Positions 17,060-29,981 of a stretch of DNA of 64,000 nt are shown here, in pieces. Under the pieces are notes generated by a model. That model saw only the letters and a list, made by a program, of their open reading frames with translations. It was not told where the DNA came from and did no database searches. The stretch spans positions 1 through 64,000 of the forward strand of contig NZ_ARZY01000015.1 in the NCBI RefSeq assembly GCF_000568405.1, given 5' to 3'. The translations under genes and the position numbers were made by a program. This DNA comes from Catenovulum agarivorans DS-2 (GTDB taxonomy: Bacteria; Pseudomonadota; Gammaproteobacteria; Enterobacterales; Alteromonadaceae). Numbering within the stretch: position 1 is the stretch's first letter; each line of letters opens with the position of its first letter.

Positions 17060-17314
17060 TACTTAGTTATATTTTCTGCCGTATATTCCCTAACCTGACA
17101 AAAATATTGCATTGCTTCTGCAGCTTTAAACATTTGCGGGTAAAAACCACCGTATTTGGCTTCGACTATGGTTTTTTTCATCGTAAACAAGTACGCCTGT
17201 AATATCATTGTCTTTATTAAATTGAATGGCTTGTTGTTGCAACTGAGCTAGCTCTGCAGCTGATAATTGAGTAGTTGCTTTACTATGGTAGATAAGTCTA
17301 ACTAAATTGACCAT
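17059..17314 (-). pseudogene. BLUF photoreceptor gene, truncated and frameshifted
   Basis: BLUF domains bind FAD and sense blue light. The start LVRLIYHSKATTQLS and the DNDITGVLVYDE stretch match BLUF strands and the conserved N...ITG.L..D region. After DEK the frame runs into unrelated residues and stops at 17126. One base out of frame at the A-run near 17170, the reading continues as KTIVEAKYGGFYPQMFKA and stops at 17059, which looks like the end of another protein or a lost BLUF tail. The F.Q.LEG segment of BLUF is missing, so flavin binding is doubtful. The ATG immediately follows the stop of the diguanylate cyclase gene, so the three genes form one operon. Damage may date from island insertion. 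Confidence 0.65.
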
Positions 17315-18229
17315 TTAATCACCTGTTGGTTTAGCTAAAACGATTTGATTGCGCCCTTGCTGTTTTGCTTGGTACAGGGCTACATCACATTGTTTAAACA
17401 GTTCATGTATTGAGGGCTTGCCTGCGTCACATACAGCGACACCTGCACTGGCTGTAATCGTAATTGGATTATGTCCTGATATTGGCATTTTGAGCTTTTC
17501 GATTTGTTTGCGGCATCGTTCGGCGATTTGAAAGGCTTTTACATCGTCTGAATTTGGTAGTATTAACAGAAACTCTTCGCCACCGTATCGGCCGAGTTTG
17601 TCGTAAGGGCGAATGTTACCTTGAATAATTGAGCAAAAGACTTTTAGTGCATCATCGCCAATCTGATGGCCGTAGCTGTCATTGATATTTTTGAAAAAAT
17701 CGAGATCAAACAACACAACGCCCAGTAGGCTTTTGTCTCTCGTTGCGCGTTCCCATTCTTCTTTGAGGTGGTTCAGGATCATTCTTCGATTCCAAGCACC
17801 AGTTAATGAGTCTTTATTTGCATAAAATTCCAAGCGCTTTTCTTGTTCGATAATGCGTTCTCCGACTTTCAATCTGACTCTTAGCTCGTCTGCCACAAAG
17901 GGTTTAGTCACAAAATCATCGACGCCATTTGACATAGCTTCAACTATGTTTTCCGTACCTTTTTTACCCGTTAACATAATTATATAGTGGAAAAAGTCTT
18001 GTTCGTTTTTTAAGCACTGGCAAAACTCTAAGCCATTTAATTTAGGCATGCTCCAATCAATAATAAATAATCTAAGTTCAGGTTCACTTTTGACGATTTT
18101 CCATGCTTGTTCACCATCTTGAGCTGAAAATACCAGATAACCCCAACTTGAGAGGTTGCGAGTGAGCAGCATTCGGGTAATAGGATCATCGTCTGCAATT
18201 AGTACTTTAACTTTGCTTTGGTTGGTCAT
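17315..18229 (-). CDS. Response regulator with diguanylate cyclase (REC-GGDEF) output
   Basis: Makes cyclic di-GMP from two GTP under phosphorelay control. Residues 8-125 form a receiver: ADDDP acidic pocket, phospho-Asp in IIDWSMP, Thr in MLTGKK, Lys in TKPF. Residues about 140-300 form the GGDEF domain: DSLTGAWNRR, FDLDFFK, and the active GGEEF. RPYD lies exactly five residues before GGEEF, so the product-inhibition I-site is present. At 304 residues it is a standard two-domain enzyme. Its start overlaps the hybrid kinase gene by 23 bases, so the kinase is its probable phosphodonor. Confidence 0.92.
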   Translation of the reverse strand: MTNQSKVKVLIADDDPITRMLLTRNLSSWGYLVFSAQDGEQAWKIVKSEPELRLFIIDWSMPKLNGLEFCQCLKNEQDFFHYIIMLTGKKGTENIVEAMSNGVDDFVTKPFVADELRVRLKVGERIIEQEKRLEFYANKDSLTGAWNRRMILNHLKEEWERATRDKSLLGVVLFDLDFFKNINDSYGHQIGDDALKVFCSIIQGNIRPYDKLGRYGGEEFLLILPNSDDVKAFQIAERCRKQIEKLKMPISGHNPITITASAGVAVCDAGKPSIHELFKQCDVALYQAKQQGRNQIVLAKPTGD

Positions 18230-21200
18230 GCTCTTTACTCGACTGAATGAAATCTCTTAACTCGCCGACAAGTTTGTCAATCAAATATTTAATTAGATCT
18301 AGCTGTTCAATCATATGTTCCTTACGGTGTATTTCTTTGCTGTATTCTGCATGTTCAATAACTTCAGTGACCAATCCGTGAGCTAAGTTAGCCAACATGC
18401 CTTTGGATTTGTGTAGTTCAGCACTAAAATTCTGTGAGTTACATTCAGCGCAGGCGTTTTCTAAGGCCTCTATCACTAGCGGTGTTTGATTTAATACCAG
18501 CTCAATGACTTCTTTTAAAAGTTGACCATCACCGCCAGTTGCTTGCATAGAACGTTCAATATCAAACAACTGGGTCTTTTCAATTAATCTGTAATAGTGT
18601 GTTGAATTATCACGCGGTGTTTTTGTTTCGCTGTTAGCAGCAGTGATTGTGGTGGTAGGCGTGTTAGTTGGCTGTAAGCGCTCAGAGTGATAACCGTTTT
18701 CTAATATCTGGAGTAGTTTGGCGCCATTTATCGGCTTAGTAACGTATAAGTCCATGCCTGCTTGGATGCATCTTTCTTTATCGCCCGCGAGTGCATTTGC
18801 GGTCAAACCAATTATCCAATTATTGATATTCTTGCTCTGTTGTTCGTATTCGCGTATTTTTTGCGTTGCTTGCAATCCGTCCATTGTTGGCATTTGCACA
18901 TCCATTAAAATCGCATCAAATGCGCCTGATTTAGCTTGATACAAAGCCTCCAACCCATTATTTACAATGGTTACTTTATGTTTGTGGTTTTCGAGCAAGT
19001 CTAATAGAAGTTTTTGGTTAACTAAGTTGTCTTCAGCAACTAACACGGTTAATTGTTGTTTGTTGTTGTTTTGTTGTTTCGTTTTTGGCGAGTTACTTGT
19101 GTAAGCTTTGTCTAATACTGACAGTATGCTATTAAACACTTCAGATTGTTTTACCGGTTTGCTTAGCACATGGTGAATACCTAGTGATGAAAGTTGATGC
19201 GGACTACATTCTACATCACTAGACGATAACATTATGATGACTTCAGGCGTGGCGAGGCGCTGTTGTTTTAGTGATTTGACTAAGTCGATTCCCGTCATGC
19301 CTGGCATTAGGTTGTCTAATAACATGATTGTGTATGGGCGTGCGTCACGGTTGGCCGCTTCCAGCATTTTTTGGGCTTGATTGGCAGAATGTGCAATATC
19401 AACTTGGCATCCCCAGGCTGTGGTCATATCACGCAGCCAGCGGCGATTGATTTCGTTATCATCCACCGCAAGACATTTGACTTGTTCTAAGGCTTTTTTG
19501 GCGTTTAACCAAGGGGCCTCTTCAATTTGGGTGCACTCATTTGACACTTGAACCGGGATACTGGCGATAAAAACACTGCCAAGGTTTTTTTCGCTCAATA
19601 CTTCTATCTGACCGCCAAGCAATTTTACTAGTTGATAAACGATAGTCAGCCCCAAACCAGATCCACCATATTTGCGTGTGGTAGAGCTATCCGCTTGTTT
19701 AAACGGTTCGAAAATTTGGCTTTGCGCTTTGTTGGAAATGCCACAGCCGGTATCGCTGACGGTTATGCGTAAATGAAAAATATCTTCTGTTTGTTGGGCT
19801 TGAGTATGGTCGAGCGTTAGTTCAATTGACACGCCACCTTTTTCGGTAAACTTGATTGCATTGCCGACTAAGTTGTAAACAATTTGGCTTAGCCTTACCG
19901 GGTCGCTCGCGACACAATCAGGAATGTCGGGGGCTATGTAATAATCTAAGCTGATGCCTTTTTTGTGTGCCAGTGGCGCAAAACTTTTAACCGCATCACC
20001 TATGCGTTCGGCAAGAAAAAACGGGACTTTTTCTATTTCTAATTGGCCAGACTCAATTTTGGAAATGTCTAAAATATTATTCAGCAAGCTGAGTAAAGCT
20101 TGGGCTGAATTGGTGATCATTTGCAGATAATCTTGTTGCCTTGCATCCAATTCAGTTGTAGCAAGTAATTCAGCAATGCCAATCACACCATTCATTGGTG
20201 TACGAATTTCATGGCTCATATTGGCCAAAAAGGTGGTTTTCGCTTGATTGGCTTGTTCTGCTTTTTCTTTGGCATCGATCAGTTTGCTTTCCAACAGGCG
20301 TTCGCGTGTGATGTCGATATTGCCGCCTATCACTTTTACTACTTGGTTGTACGCATCGAGCACTGGTCGAGCATTCGCTTTAATGGTTTTGAGCTTTTTG
20401 TTTGGCGTGATTACCCTAAATTCATATTTCCATTCTTTTTTGTCTTCGACTGCTGAGCTCAGTGAGCCTTCTGCATTTTCAATATCATCTGGATGAACAC
20501 TTTGCTGCCAAAAACTATATTGTGGTTTAACTTGTATTTCGGGTGGGGTTTCATATATTTGATGCATTTTTTCATCCCACACCAATTCGCCTGTCGCAAT
20601 ATCCCATTCCCATACGCCTAAATCTGAAACGTCGGCGGATATCTGGGTTCGATTTTTTTCTGCCGCGAGCTTGGCATTAAGCTTTTCTCGTTCTTTGACT
20701 TGCTGTTGTAGAGTTCGAGCCTGAGTTCGAGTGACCAAATATAAATAATATGTCAGGCCGATAAATAAACTAAATATCAAGCCAATTGCCGGCACATAGT
20801 AGCTAGTCAGGTACAGTTTGCCTATTTTATCTGGTGTTGCCGCGGTTATTTGTCCTTGCCAATATGGCGGGTTAGCATATAGCTTATGCCAAAAGGTTGG
20901 CTGTTTTTCAAAGTGGCTAACAAATGGCTGTGCATTAGCCAGTCTTAGATTGAGTAGATATCCTTCACTGCTGGCATAAGTGAGCAAAGGCGCCCAAAGC
21001 TCAAGTTGATCAATCATGGTAATTAGCTGCATGTCTTGTGAAACTGTCATCACTAATATCAATTGGTGTTGCTTGAGCAATTGGCTGTTACCACTATGAA
21101 TATATACTGGCGTAGGAGGAGCTGTTTGCTGCGTTTTTGTGGATAAATAGATATCAACTATCTTGTTTGCCGTTAGCTTGTTTTGCTGCGATGCATGCCA

Positions 21201-21977
21201 CAGCACTGTGTCTTTATTTAACAAAGTGATTGAGCTAATCGTCCTGTTTTGTTGAACGTAGTTTGTGGCATCTTCTTTATTAAAGTCATCACTGGCTTGC
21301 GTCGGCTTTGAGGCGATACGTTGCTGAAGGCGAGTAAGTGCGTTTCTAGTACTGTTCCATCGTTCGTTAAATAAACTGGATAGATGCGAATTTGTTGACG
21401 CCAATTTGTCTTGGTGGTGTTTTGTTTGTTTAAACTCTAGTAATACACTTAGCGCTACACTGATACTAAAACAAGTCAGCGCGGCCAAAATAGAGTGGTG
21501 AAAGCTGAACCTATTTTTGCTATTTTTTACATTGTTAAGCAAATAGACTGACAGTGCGTATACGACGGTTACTATACCCAGCATAATATCGGCACAGTTT
21601 AGTTCAAGGTCTGTGCATTGATACTGATGGGCTAAATATATTGTGGATAACCCAATGCCTTGAATAAACAGGGCGCAGCTCAATAAATCTCTGGTGATAT
21701 CCCATTTTCGGCTGGATAAAGAGCGGTGCAATGCACAAGCTAACAGCACAAAATTTAGCAAAAGCATGCTATACCATACTAGGTTTATTTGCGCCAAATG
21801 GTAGTGAGGATCATTGCGCAGTAGCTGCAACCAATAATTGGCTGACAGTATTAAGCCGATAGCTGGGCTGGTAATTAGGTTGCAATTAAAGCTGTACTTA
21901 AACCATAAGAATAGCGAGCACATTAACGTGCCAGTAAGCACAATATACCAAACATCCAGTATGTTTAAGGTAATCAT
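18207..21977 (-). CDS. Hybrid sensor histidine kinase (TM-PAS-HisKA-HATPase-REC-REC-HPt)
   Basis: A 1256-residue inner-membrane kinase. The first about 180 residues hold roughly six membrane segments. An extracytoplasmic region follows, then a further segment near 400 (IGLIFSLFIGLTYYLYL). A PAS domain starts at DLGVWEWDI. The phosphoacceptor His is in NMSHEIRTPMNG; ATP-binding motifs are GNAIKFT, DTGCGIS and GGSGLGL. Two receivers follow: CLAVDDN with LLDNLMPGMTG, and VLVAEDN with LMDVQMPTMDG. The HPt His is in LHKSKGMLANL. It can thus run a full internal phosphorelay to the adjacent REC-GGDEF protein. The operon continues into the BLUF remnant, linking the signal to c-di-GMP. Confidence 0.92.
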   Translation of the reverse strand: MITLNILDVWYIVLTGTLMCSLFLWFKYSFNCNLITSPAIGLILSANYWLQLLRNDPHYHLAQINLVWYSMLLLNFVLLACALHRSLSSRKWDITRDLLSCALFIQGIGLSTIYLAHQYQCTDLELNCADIMLGIVTVVYALSVYLLNNVKNSKNRFSFHHSILAALTCFSISVALSVLLEFKQTKHHQDKLASTNSHLSSLFNERWNSTRNALTRLQQRIASKPTQASDDFNKEDATNYVQQNRTISSITLLNKDTVLWHASQQNKLTANKIVDIYLSTKTQQTAPPTPVYIHSGNSQLLKQHQLILVMTVSQDMQLITMIDQLELWAPLLTYASSEGYLLNLRLANAQPFVSHFEKQPTFWHKLYANPPYWQGQITAATPDKIGKLYLTSYYVPAIGLIFSLFIGLTYYLYLVTRTQARTLQQQVKEREKLNAKLAAEKNRTQISADVSDLGVWEWDIATGELVWDEKMHQIYETPPEIQVKPQYSFWQQSVHPDDIENAEGSLSSAVEDKKEWKYEFRVITPNKKLKTIKANARPVLDAYNQVVKVIGGNIDITRERLLESKLIDAKEKAEQANQAKTTFLANMSHEIRTPMNGVIGIAELLATTELDARQQDYLQMITNSAQALLSLLNNILDISKIESGQLEIEKVPFFLAERIGDAVKSFAPLAHKKGISLDYYIAPDIPDCVASDPVRLSQIVYNLVGNAIKFTEKGGVSIELTLDHTQAQQTEDIFHLRITVSDTGCGISNKAQSQIFEPFKQADSSTTRKYGGSGLGLTIVYQLVKLLGGQIEVLSEKNLGSVFIASIPVQVSNECTQIEEAPWLNAKKALEQVKCLAVDDNEINRRWLRDMTTAWGCQVDIAHSANQAQKMLEAANRDARPYTIMLLDNLMPGMTGIDLVKSLKQQRLATPEVIIMLSSSDVECSPHQLSSLGIHHVLSKPVKQSEVFNSILSVLDKAYTSNSPKTKQQNNNKQQLTVLVAEDNLVNQKLLLDLLENHKHKVTIVNNGLEALYQAKSGAFDAILMDVQMPTMDGLQATQKIREYEQQSKNINNWIIGLTANALAGDKERCIQAGMDLYVTKPINGAKLLQILENGYHSERLQPTNTPTTTITAANSETKTPRDNSTHYYRLIEKTQLFDIERSMQATGGDGQLLKEVIELVLNQTPLVIEALENACAECNSQNFSAELHKSKGMLANLAHGLVTEVIEHAEYSKEIHRKEHMIEQLDLIKYLIDKLVGELRDFIQSSKEHDQPKQS

Positions 21978-22153
21978 TTGTACTCCTGTTGTCGAAGCCT
22001 TTGGCTGTAAGGTGATAGCCTTGTTATTGTGTATTTTTGAGTATAGTCAAGCTAATAGGAATCGCGAATATTCAGCCCGCTATGCGTTAGATCAAACACA
22101 AGTTGCAATAGAAAGTATAGATTAGACATTTTATATAACAGCAGGGGATATGT

Positions 22154-23497
22154 ATGGAGTCAATTGAACACGCTCTGCCCAATTTAACCAATCACTGGGT
22201 GGGTTATGCGGCGTTATTTGTTTTTGTTTTTGCTTACATTTTTGTCGTTTTGGAAGAAAAACTACATTTGAGGAAGTCTAAACCTGTGCTGTTGTCAGCA
22301 GGTATTATTTGGGCGCTGATAGCGATTGTTTACGGCAATATGGGATATTCGCACCAAGTTGAACATGCAATTCGACACAACTTTCTTGAATATACCGAGT
22401 TGTTTTTCTTTTTACTGGTGGCAATGACTTATATTAATGCCATGTTAGAGCGTGGGGTGTTTGATGCATTGCGCAATAAACTAGTTGCTGCTGGCTTTAG
22501 TTATAAAAAGCTATTCTGGTTGACTGGCATATTGGCATTTTTTATTTCACCAATTGCTGATAACTTAACTACTGCTTTGATCATGTGTGCGGTGGTGTTA
22601 GCTGTAGGTAAAGATACAGCCAGTTTTGTTAGCTTGTCATGTATTAATATTGTGGTTGCAGCCAATGCAGGGGGCGCGTTTAGCCCCTTTGGTGATATCA
22701 CTACTTTGATGGTGTGGCAAAAAGGCATTGTTGAATTTACCGAATTTTTTGACCTGTTTATTCCTTCAGTCGTTAATTTTGTTGTGCCAGCCATCTTAAT
22801 GCAGTTTGCATTGCCAAGCGGCAAACCAAAATCTAAAAGTTTGGATCTTGATGCGATGAAACCCGGTGGTTTGACTATCGTGGGTTTGTTTTTGCTCACC
22901 ATTGTGACAGCTGTCAGCTTTCATAGCTTTCTGCACTTGCCGCCAGTTTTTGGCATGATGTTGGGGATGTCGTATTTAAAATTGTATGGTTATAGCCTAG
23001 GGCTTAAATCTAAAAAGTGGAATACCCATAAAGATAGCCCGCCAGCAGGTGACTCAAACCCTTATCAATTTGATGTATTTAAAAAAATCGCCGGAGCAGA
23101 ATGGGACACTCTATTTTTCTTCTATGGGGTAATATTATCAGTTGGTGGACTCGGTTTTATTGGGTATTTAGCCAGTGTTTCAAGTTTTATGTATGGTGAG
23201 CTTGGGGCTACTCAAGCGAATATTTTGGTCGGGGTGCTGTCTGCATTAGTCGATAATATTCCTGTGATGTTTGCGGTATTGTCGATGAACCCTGAGATGT
23301 CTCATGTGCAATGGTTGTTGGTCACCTTGACCGCTGGGGTGGGTGGTAGTTTGTTATCTATCGGATCGGCTGCTGGTGTTGCCCTAATGGGACAGGCGCG
23401 AGGTTATTACACATTTTTTGCTCATTTAAAGTGGGCGCCCGTGATTGCACTTGGATATGCGGCAAGTATTTGGGTGCATTTTTTAGTTAATGGTTAA
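22154..23497 (+). CDS. nhaD: NhaD-family Na+/H+ antiporter
   Basis: Inner-membrane sodium/proton antiporter of the ion transporter superfamily, typical of marine and halophilic bacteria. The protein has 447 residues with about 12-13 hydrophobic segments. Recognisable conserved parts are SPIADNLTTALIM, ANAGGAFSPFGDITTLM and ALVDNIPVMFAVLSM, which are the NhaD signature regions containing the transport Asp, Asn, Ser and Thr residues. The ATG has GGGGAT upstream. It stands alone, divergent from the kinase operon, and is closed by a strong hairpin at 23505. Confidence 0.9.
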   Translation: MESIEHALPNLTNHWVGYAALFVFVFAYIFVVLEEKLHLRKSKPVLLSAGIIWALIAIVYGNMGYSHQVEHAIRHNFLEYTELFFFLLVAMTYINAMLERGVFDALRNKLVAAGFSYKKLFWLTGILAFFISPIADNLTTALIMCAVVLAVGKDTASFVSLSCINIVVAANAGGAFSPFGDITTLMVWQKGIVEFTEFFDLFIPSVVNFVVPAILMQFALPSGKPKSKSLDLDAMKPGGLTIVGLFLLTIVTAVSFHSFLHLPPVFGMMLGMSYLKLYGYSLGLKSKKWNTHKDSPPAGDSNPYQFDVFKKIAGAEWDTLFFFYGVILSVGGLGFIGYLASVSSFMYGELGATQANILVGVLSALVDNIPVMFAVLSMNPEMSHVQWLLVTLTAGVGGSLLSIGSAAGVALMGQARGYYTFFAHLKWAPVIALGYAASIWVHFLVNG

Positions 23498-23504
23498 TTT
23501 AATG

Positions 23505-23538
23505 ACTAGAGTGCAGATTTACCTGTCTGCACTCTAGT
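23505..23538. terminator. Bidirectional hairpin between nhaD and the beta-galactosidase gene
   Basis: Perfect 13-base arms ACTAGAGTGCAGA and TCTGCACTCTAGT with an eight-base loop, lying between two convergent genes and suited to stop both transcripts. There are only short T runs on either side. Confidence 0.7.
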
Positions 23539-23554
23539 TAATTTGCAATAGGCC

Positions 23555-26824
<3,270 letters not shown>

Positions 26825-26885
26825 TTACCCAAGAATATTGTTGTTGGTATTTGATTGTATATTGTATACAGAATGTTAAGGGATA

Positions 26886-26909
26886 CCAAGGAGAAATTAT
26901 TCCCCTTGG
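26886..26909 (-). terminator. Hairpin after the PrsT-like gene
   Basis: CCAAGG arms (26886-26891 and 26904-26909), extended by GAA/TTC with a mismatch, lie 13 bases beyond the TPR gene stop on the minus strand. It is a probable transcript end before the beta-galactosidase promoter. Confidence 0.45.
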
Positions 26910-26921
26910 GGGGATTTGCTG

Positions 26922-29702
26922 CTACTGAGCTAAACTGCTCTCTAATTGGGTGATTTGTGCCACTAGTTTGGCTGATGGGCGCAAGGATTTTGCTGTTTTC
27001 AGAGAAGCCATTGCTTCGCTAATTCGATTGAGCTTGCTAAGTGCAACGGCTAAATGAAAATGAACGTCGGCTTGTCTTGGGGCTTTAGTGTATGCTTCGC
27101 GCAGAAATTTCAGCCCTTCGTCTGCTCTGTCTAAGTTCACCAAAACCCAACCGTAGGTATCTAGTATTTGTGGGTTTTTTGGTGCTATTGCATAGGCTTT
27201 TTCAATGTAAGCTAGCGCTTGAACCGGGTCATTTTTAACTAGCAGGTTTGCCAAATTATTTAACAATCTTGGGTCATTTTCGGACAGTGCTAGGCTGGCC
27301 TGCAAGCTTTCTATGGCTAGATCAGCTTGGTTATTTAATAAGTATAAATCAGTCAGAGTAGTTTGATACTCCACAGCGTTTGCCTGTCCATTTAGGATGG
27401 CTCGGGTGTAATTGATGGCTTTTTCATATTCACCCAACTGAGTGAGCAAGCCAATGCGCTCTTTGACGTAACGCTCGTAGGTGCGAATATTTAACTGGTG
27501 TTCAACCATTTCTAGCGCTTGTTTTAAATCGTTTTCTTCAATCAGCAGTTGTTTTTTGGCTTCTAGCCATATTAATGCTGGTACTTGTAAACGCACTTGC
27601 TCTAAGTAAGATAAAGCAGGCTCAATGCCACTGGTTAAATAAATAGATCTTGATTTAATCTGGCAAATATTACGCGCATCAACCTCTAGCTTTTCTAAAC
27701 GCTCCACAGTGCTGTGCAACCCCTCTTTATCTGGAATGGCCAGCTGGTAGTTGGCAATTCTAAACAGAGCTGGCACATCATTTAAGTATAATGCGTACAT
27801 AGAGCGAGCTGACTGTTTTGCCATATGCTCATTTGATTGCGCAATAAAGAGTTGTACTCTCGCTTCAATCACAAAAGGGCTTAATGGCTGTGCATCGTTT
27901 AATTGACTGATATATTTTTCAGCTTCGGATAATTCAGTTAAGGCTAAACTGACGGATACAAGCTCTTTTAAGACTTTATTGGGCACTTGAACGTACTCTA
28001 AACGCGATTCCAAGAATGTCTTAGCTTGGTTTAGTTGGCCGTAAGATTTGTAAATTTGCGTTTGAATATTTATCGCATCTTCATGAGCAGGCGATATTTT
28101 TAACACTGAATCCAATAAATTTTGCGCCTGTTGTACTTTTTGTTCTTTTAAGTAGAGGCGAATTAGGTTTATTTTTGCAGGGATAAAATCAGCATCTTTA
28201 GCGATAATCTCTTCAAACACTTGTTGTGCTTGCTCTGCTTGGCCGTTTGCGAGTAAACAAGCACCATGGAAGTTATGGACTGCCCAGTCATTCTTAGCTT
28301 TTCCGATGATTTTACGACTATACTCCAGTGCTTGTACATAGTGTCGTTGCTGGAATAGAATATTCGCCAACTTAAACTGGCTGTATATTTCATCTTCATA
28401 CTTTTTAAATATTCTTTTAGCATCTTCTATTTTATTTAAATAGACGTACGTTGAGGCAAGTAGCTGCTCTAACTTGCTGTTATTCGGAAAAACCTCCAAA
28501 CCAAGCTTGAGCAAATCGTGCGCTTCATTAAATAACTTAAGTTGAGCGTAGGTTTGTGCTAGCACTATATAATATTTAAAGTACTTAGTTTTATCTCTAC
28601 GCCACTTTTGCAATAAGTTTTGTGCCGTATAGTAGTTACCCGCTTCATATTCAATTTCGGCTAACATGGTGGCTAAACTGATATTGCTTGGCCTTTGTAG
28701 CAGCAAAGGATTAATAGTTGCACGGACTTTTTCTGGTTGTTCAAGCAAATAATAAGCAACAGCTCGAATAGTGTTTAGTTCGTAATCTTGAGCTAAATAC
28801 TCTTCCGGAATAGACGATAATTTATCAGCCAGCGCAGATAATATCTCTTTGGCTTTCTTGGAGTCTCCTGTGACTAAGTGCCACATGCCACGATAATATT
28901 TAGTTAAAGGATCGAGCGGATACTTCTGCTCTAGCTGTTTAATGGCATTATCTGCTTGGTCATTTGCTTTAGTTTGCATGGCATATTCAATATAGCCATG
29001 AATGGCATCTAAATTTGATGAGTCTAAATCGATTGACTGTTGATAATAGTTAAAAGCTTGTTGGACCAGGCCTTTTTGCCGTGCTATTTCAGCTAATAGG
29101 TAGTAAGCCTTAGCAGAAGGTTGTTGTTGCACTATGTTGGACAATTCACGCTCTGCTTTATCGAACTTTTTATCTATCATTTCCAAGCCAATCAATGCTA
29201 ACTTGGCTGGTAGATAATCGGGTACTTGCTGCAGTGCTAAATTGAACTCTATACGAGCTTTGTCAAACAAGTTTAATGCTGATTGTGCACTGCCTCTTAA
29301 GATATATATTTCCGCATCAAATAAAGGATCAGTGTCGGACGGAACAATTTCTTCTAATAGAAGCTGAGTTTTGCCTTGTTGATATAAGGCCTTACCGTAA
29401 TCCAGTAAAATTAAACTTGTATCGGCACCTAAGCTCAAGGCGATTTTAAATTCTTTTTCGGCTGCTGAAACTTCGCCATTTTCTAAGTATATTTGACCTA
29501 ATAAAACGCGTGCCGCAATATTGTTAAAGTCTTGCTGCAGTGAATTTTTTAGTTCAATAACAGCCTCTTCTTGTTGCCCTTTAATCTTGTATTGCAGTGC
29601 AGACTCAAAATAATCAGATGAGGTTAAAGCATGAACATTTACACTGAAAAAAGTGCTCGCAACAATGCACTGACTTAGAAATTTTAGTTGTTTGTTTGGC
29701 AT
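26922..29702 (-). CDS. prsT: PrsT-like TPR protein of the PEP-CTERM system
   Basis: A 926-residue exported TPR solenoid. The signal peptide ends around residue 25 (NVHA-LTSSDY); there is no lipobox Cys. The opening pattern, about 30 residues into the mature protein (EEAVIELKNSLQQD, then ARVLLGQIYLENG and AAEKEFKIALSLGA), is that of the PEP-CTERM system protein PrsT, and the length matches that family. TPR units continue to the end (DTYGWVLVNLDRADEGLKFL, VHFHLAVALSKLNR). It is divergent from a PEP-CTERM substrate gene 279 bases away, supporting the assignment. PrsT proteins are linked to exosortase-dependent export and polysaccharide assembly; no exosortase gene is in this window. Confidence 0.75.
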   Translation of the reverse strand: MPNKQLKFLSQCIVASTFFSVNVHALTSSDYFESALQYKIKGQQEEAVIELKNSLQQDFNNIAARVLLGQIYLENGEVSAAEKEFKIALSLGADTSLILLDYGKALYQQGKTQLLLEEIVPSDTDPLFDAEIYILRGSAQSALNLFDKARIEFNLALQQVPDYLPAKLALIGLEMIDKKFDKAERELSNIVQQQPSAKAYYLLAEIARQKGLVQQAFNYYQQSIDLDSSNLDAIHGYIEYAMQTKANDQADNAIKQLEQKYPLDPLTKYYRGMWHLVTGDSKKAKEILSALADKLSSIPEEYLAQDYELNTIRAVAYYLLEQPEKVRATINPLLLQRPSNISLATMLAEIEYEAGNYYTAQNLLQKWRRDKTKYFKYYIVLAQTYAQLKLFNEAHDLLKLGLEVFPNNSKLEQLLASTYVYLNKIEDAKRIFKKYEDEIYSQFKLANILFQQRHYVQALEYSRKIIGKAKNDWAVHNFHGACLLANGQAEQAQQVFEEIIAKDADFIPAKINLIRLYLKEQKVQQAQNLLDSVLKISPAHEDAINIQTQIYKSYGQLNQAKTFLESRLEYVQVPNKVLKELVSVSLALTELSEAEKYISQLNDAQPLSPFVIEARVQLFIAQSNEHMAKQSARSMYALYLNDVPALFRIANYQLAIPDKEGLHSTVERLEKLEVDARNICQIKSRSIYLTSGIEPALSYLEQVRLQVPALIWLEAKKQLLIEENDLKQALEMVEHQLNIRTYERYVKERIGLLTQLGEYEKAINYTRAILNGQANAVEYQTTLTDLYLLNNQADLAIESLQASLALSENDPRLLNNLANLLVKNDPVQALAYIEKAYAIAPKNPQILDTYGWVLVNLDRADEGLKFLREAYTKAPRQADVHFHLAVALSKLNRISEAMASLKTAKSLRPSAKLVAQITQLESSLAQ

Positions 29703-29981
29703 GGTTTTATAGTCGCTTCGGAGATGGATTTACTAAGCTGTGTTTGCATAGTGGTATTATTAATGGCATAAAATCTCATATTAGGTAAAATTACCAATAG
29801 ATGCAATCTGTCGGCTTTCTTTACAATGATTTGTTTAGAAAGTGAATGGATTTTTATTTACTTATTCAAAATCAATGTATTGAATATTTTGGTTTGTATC
29901 TTGCATGTAAAGTGCTGATTAGAGAGTGTAGCGTTAATTGTAGGGGTTACTGGGTTTAAAGCTCAAACTAGGATATAGATT

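Noticed and set aside
16944-17060. Possible tRNA 3' end as attachment site of the P4-type integrase
   Set aside because: The region has an inverted repeat but no cloverleaf, T-loop or CCA-adjacent acceptor stem.
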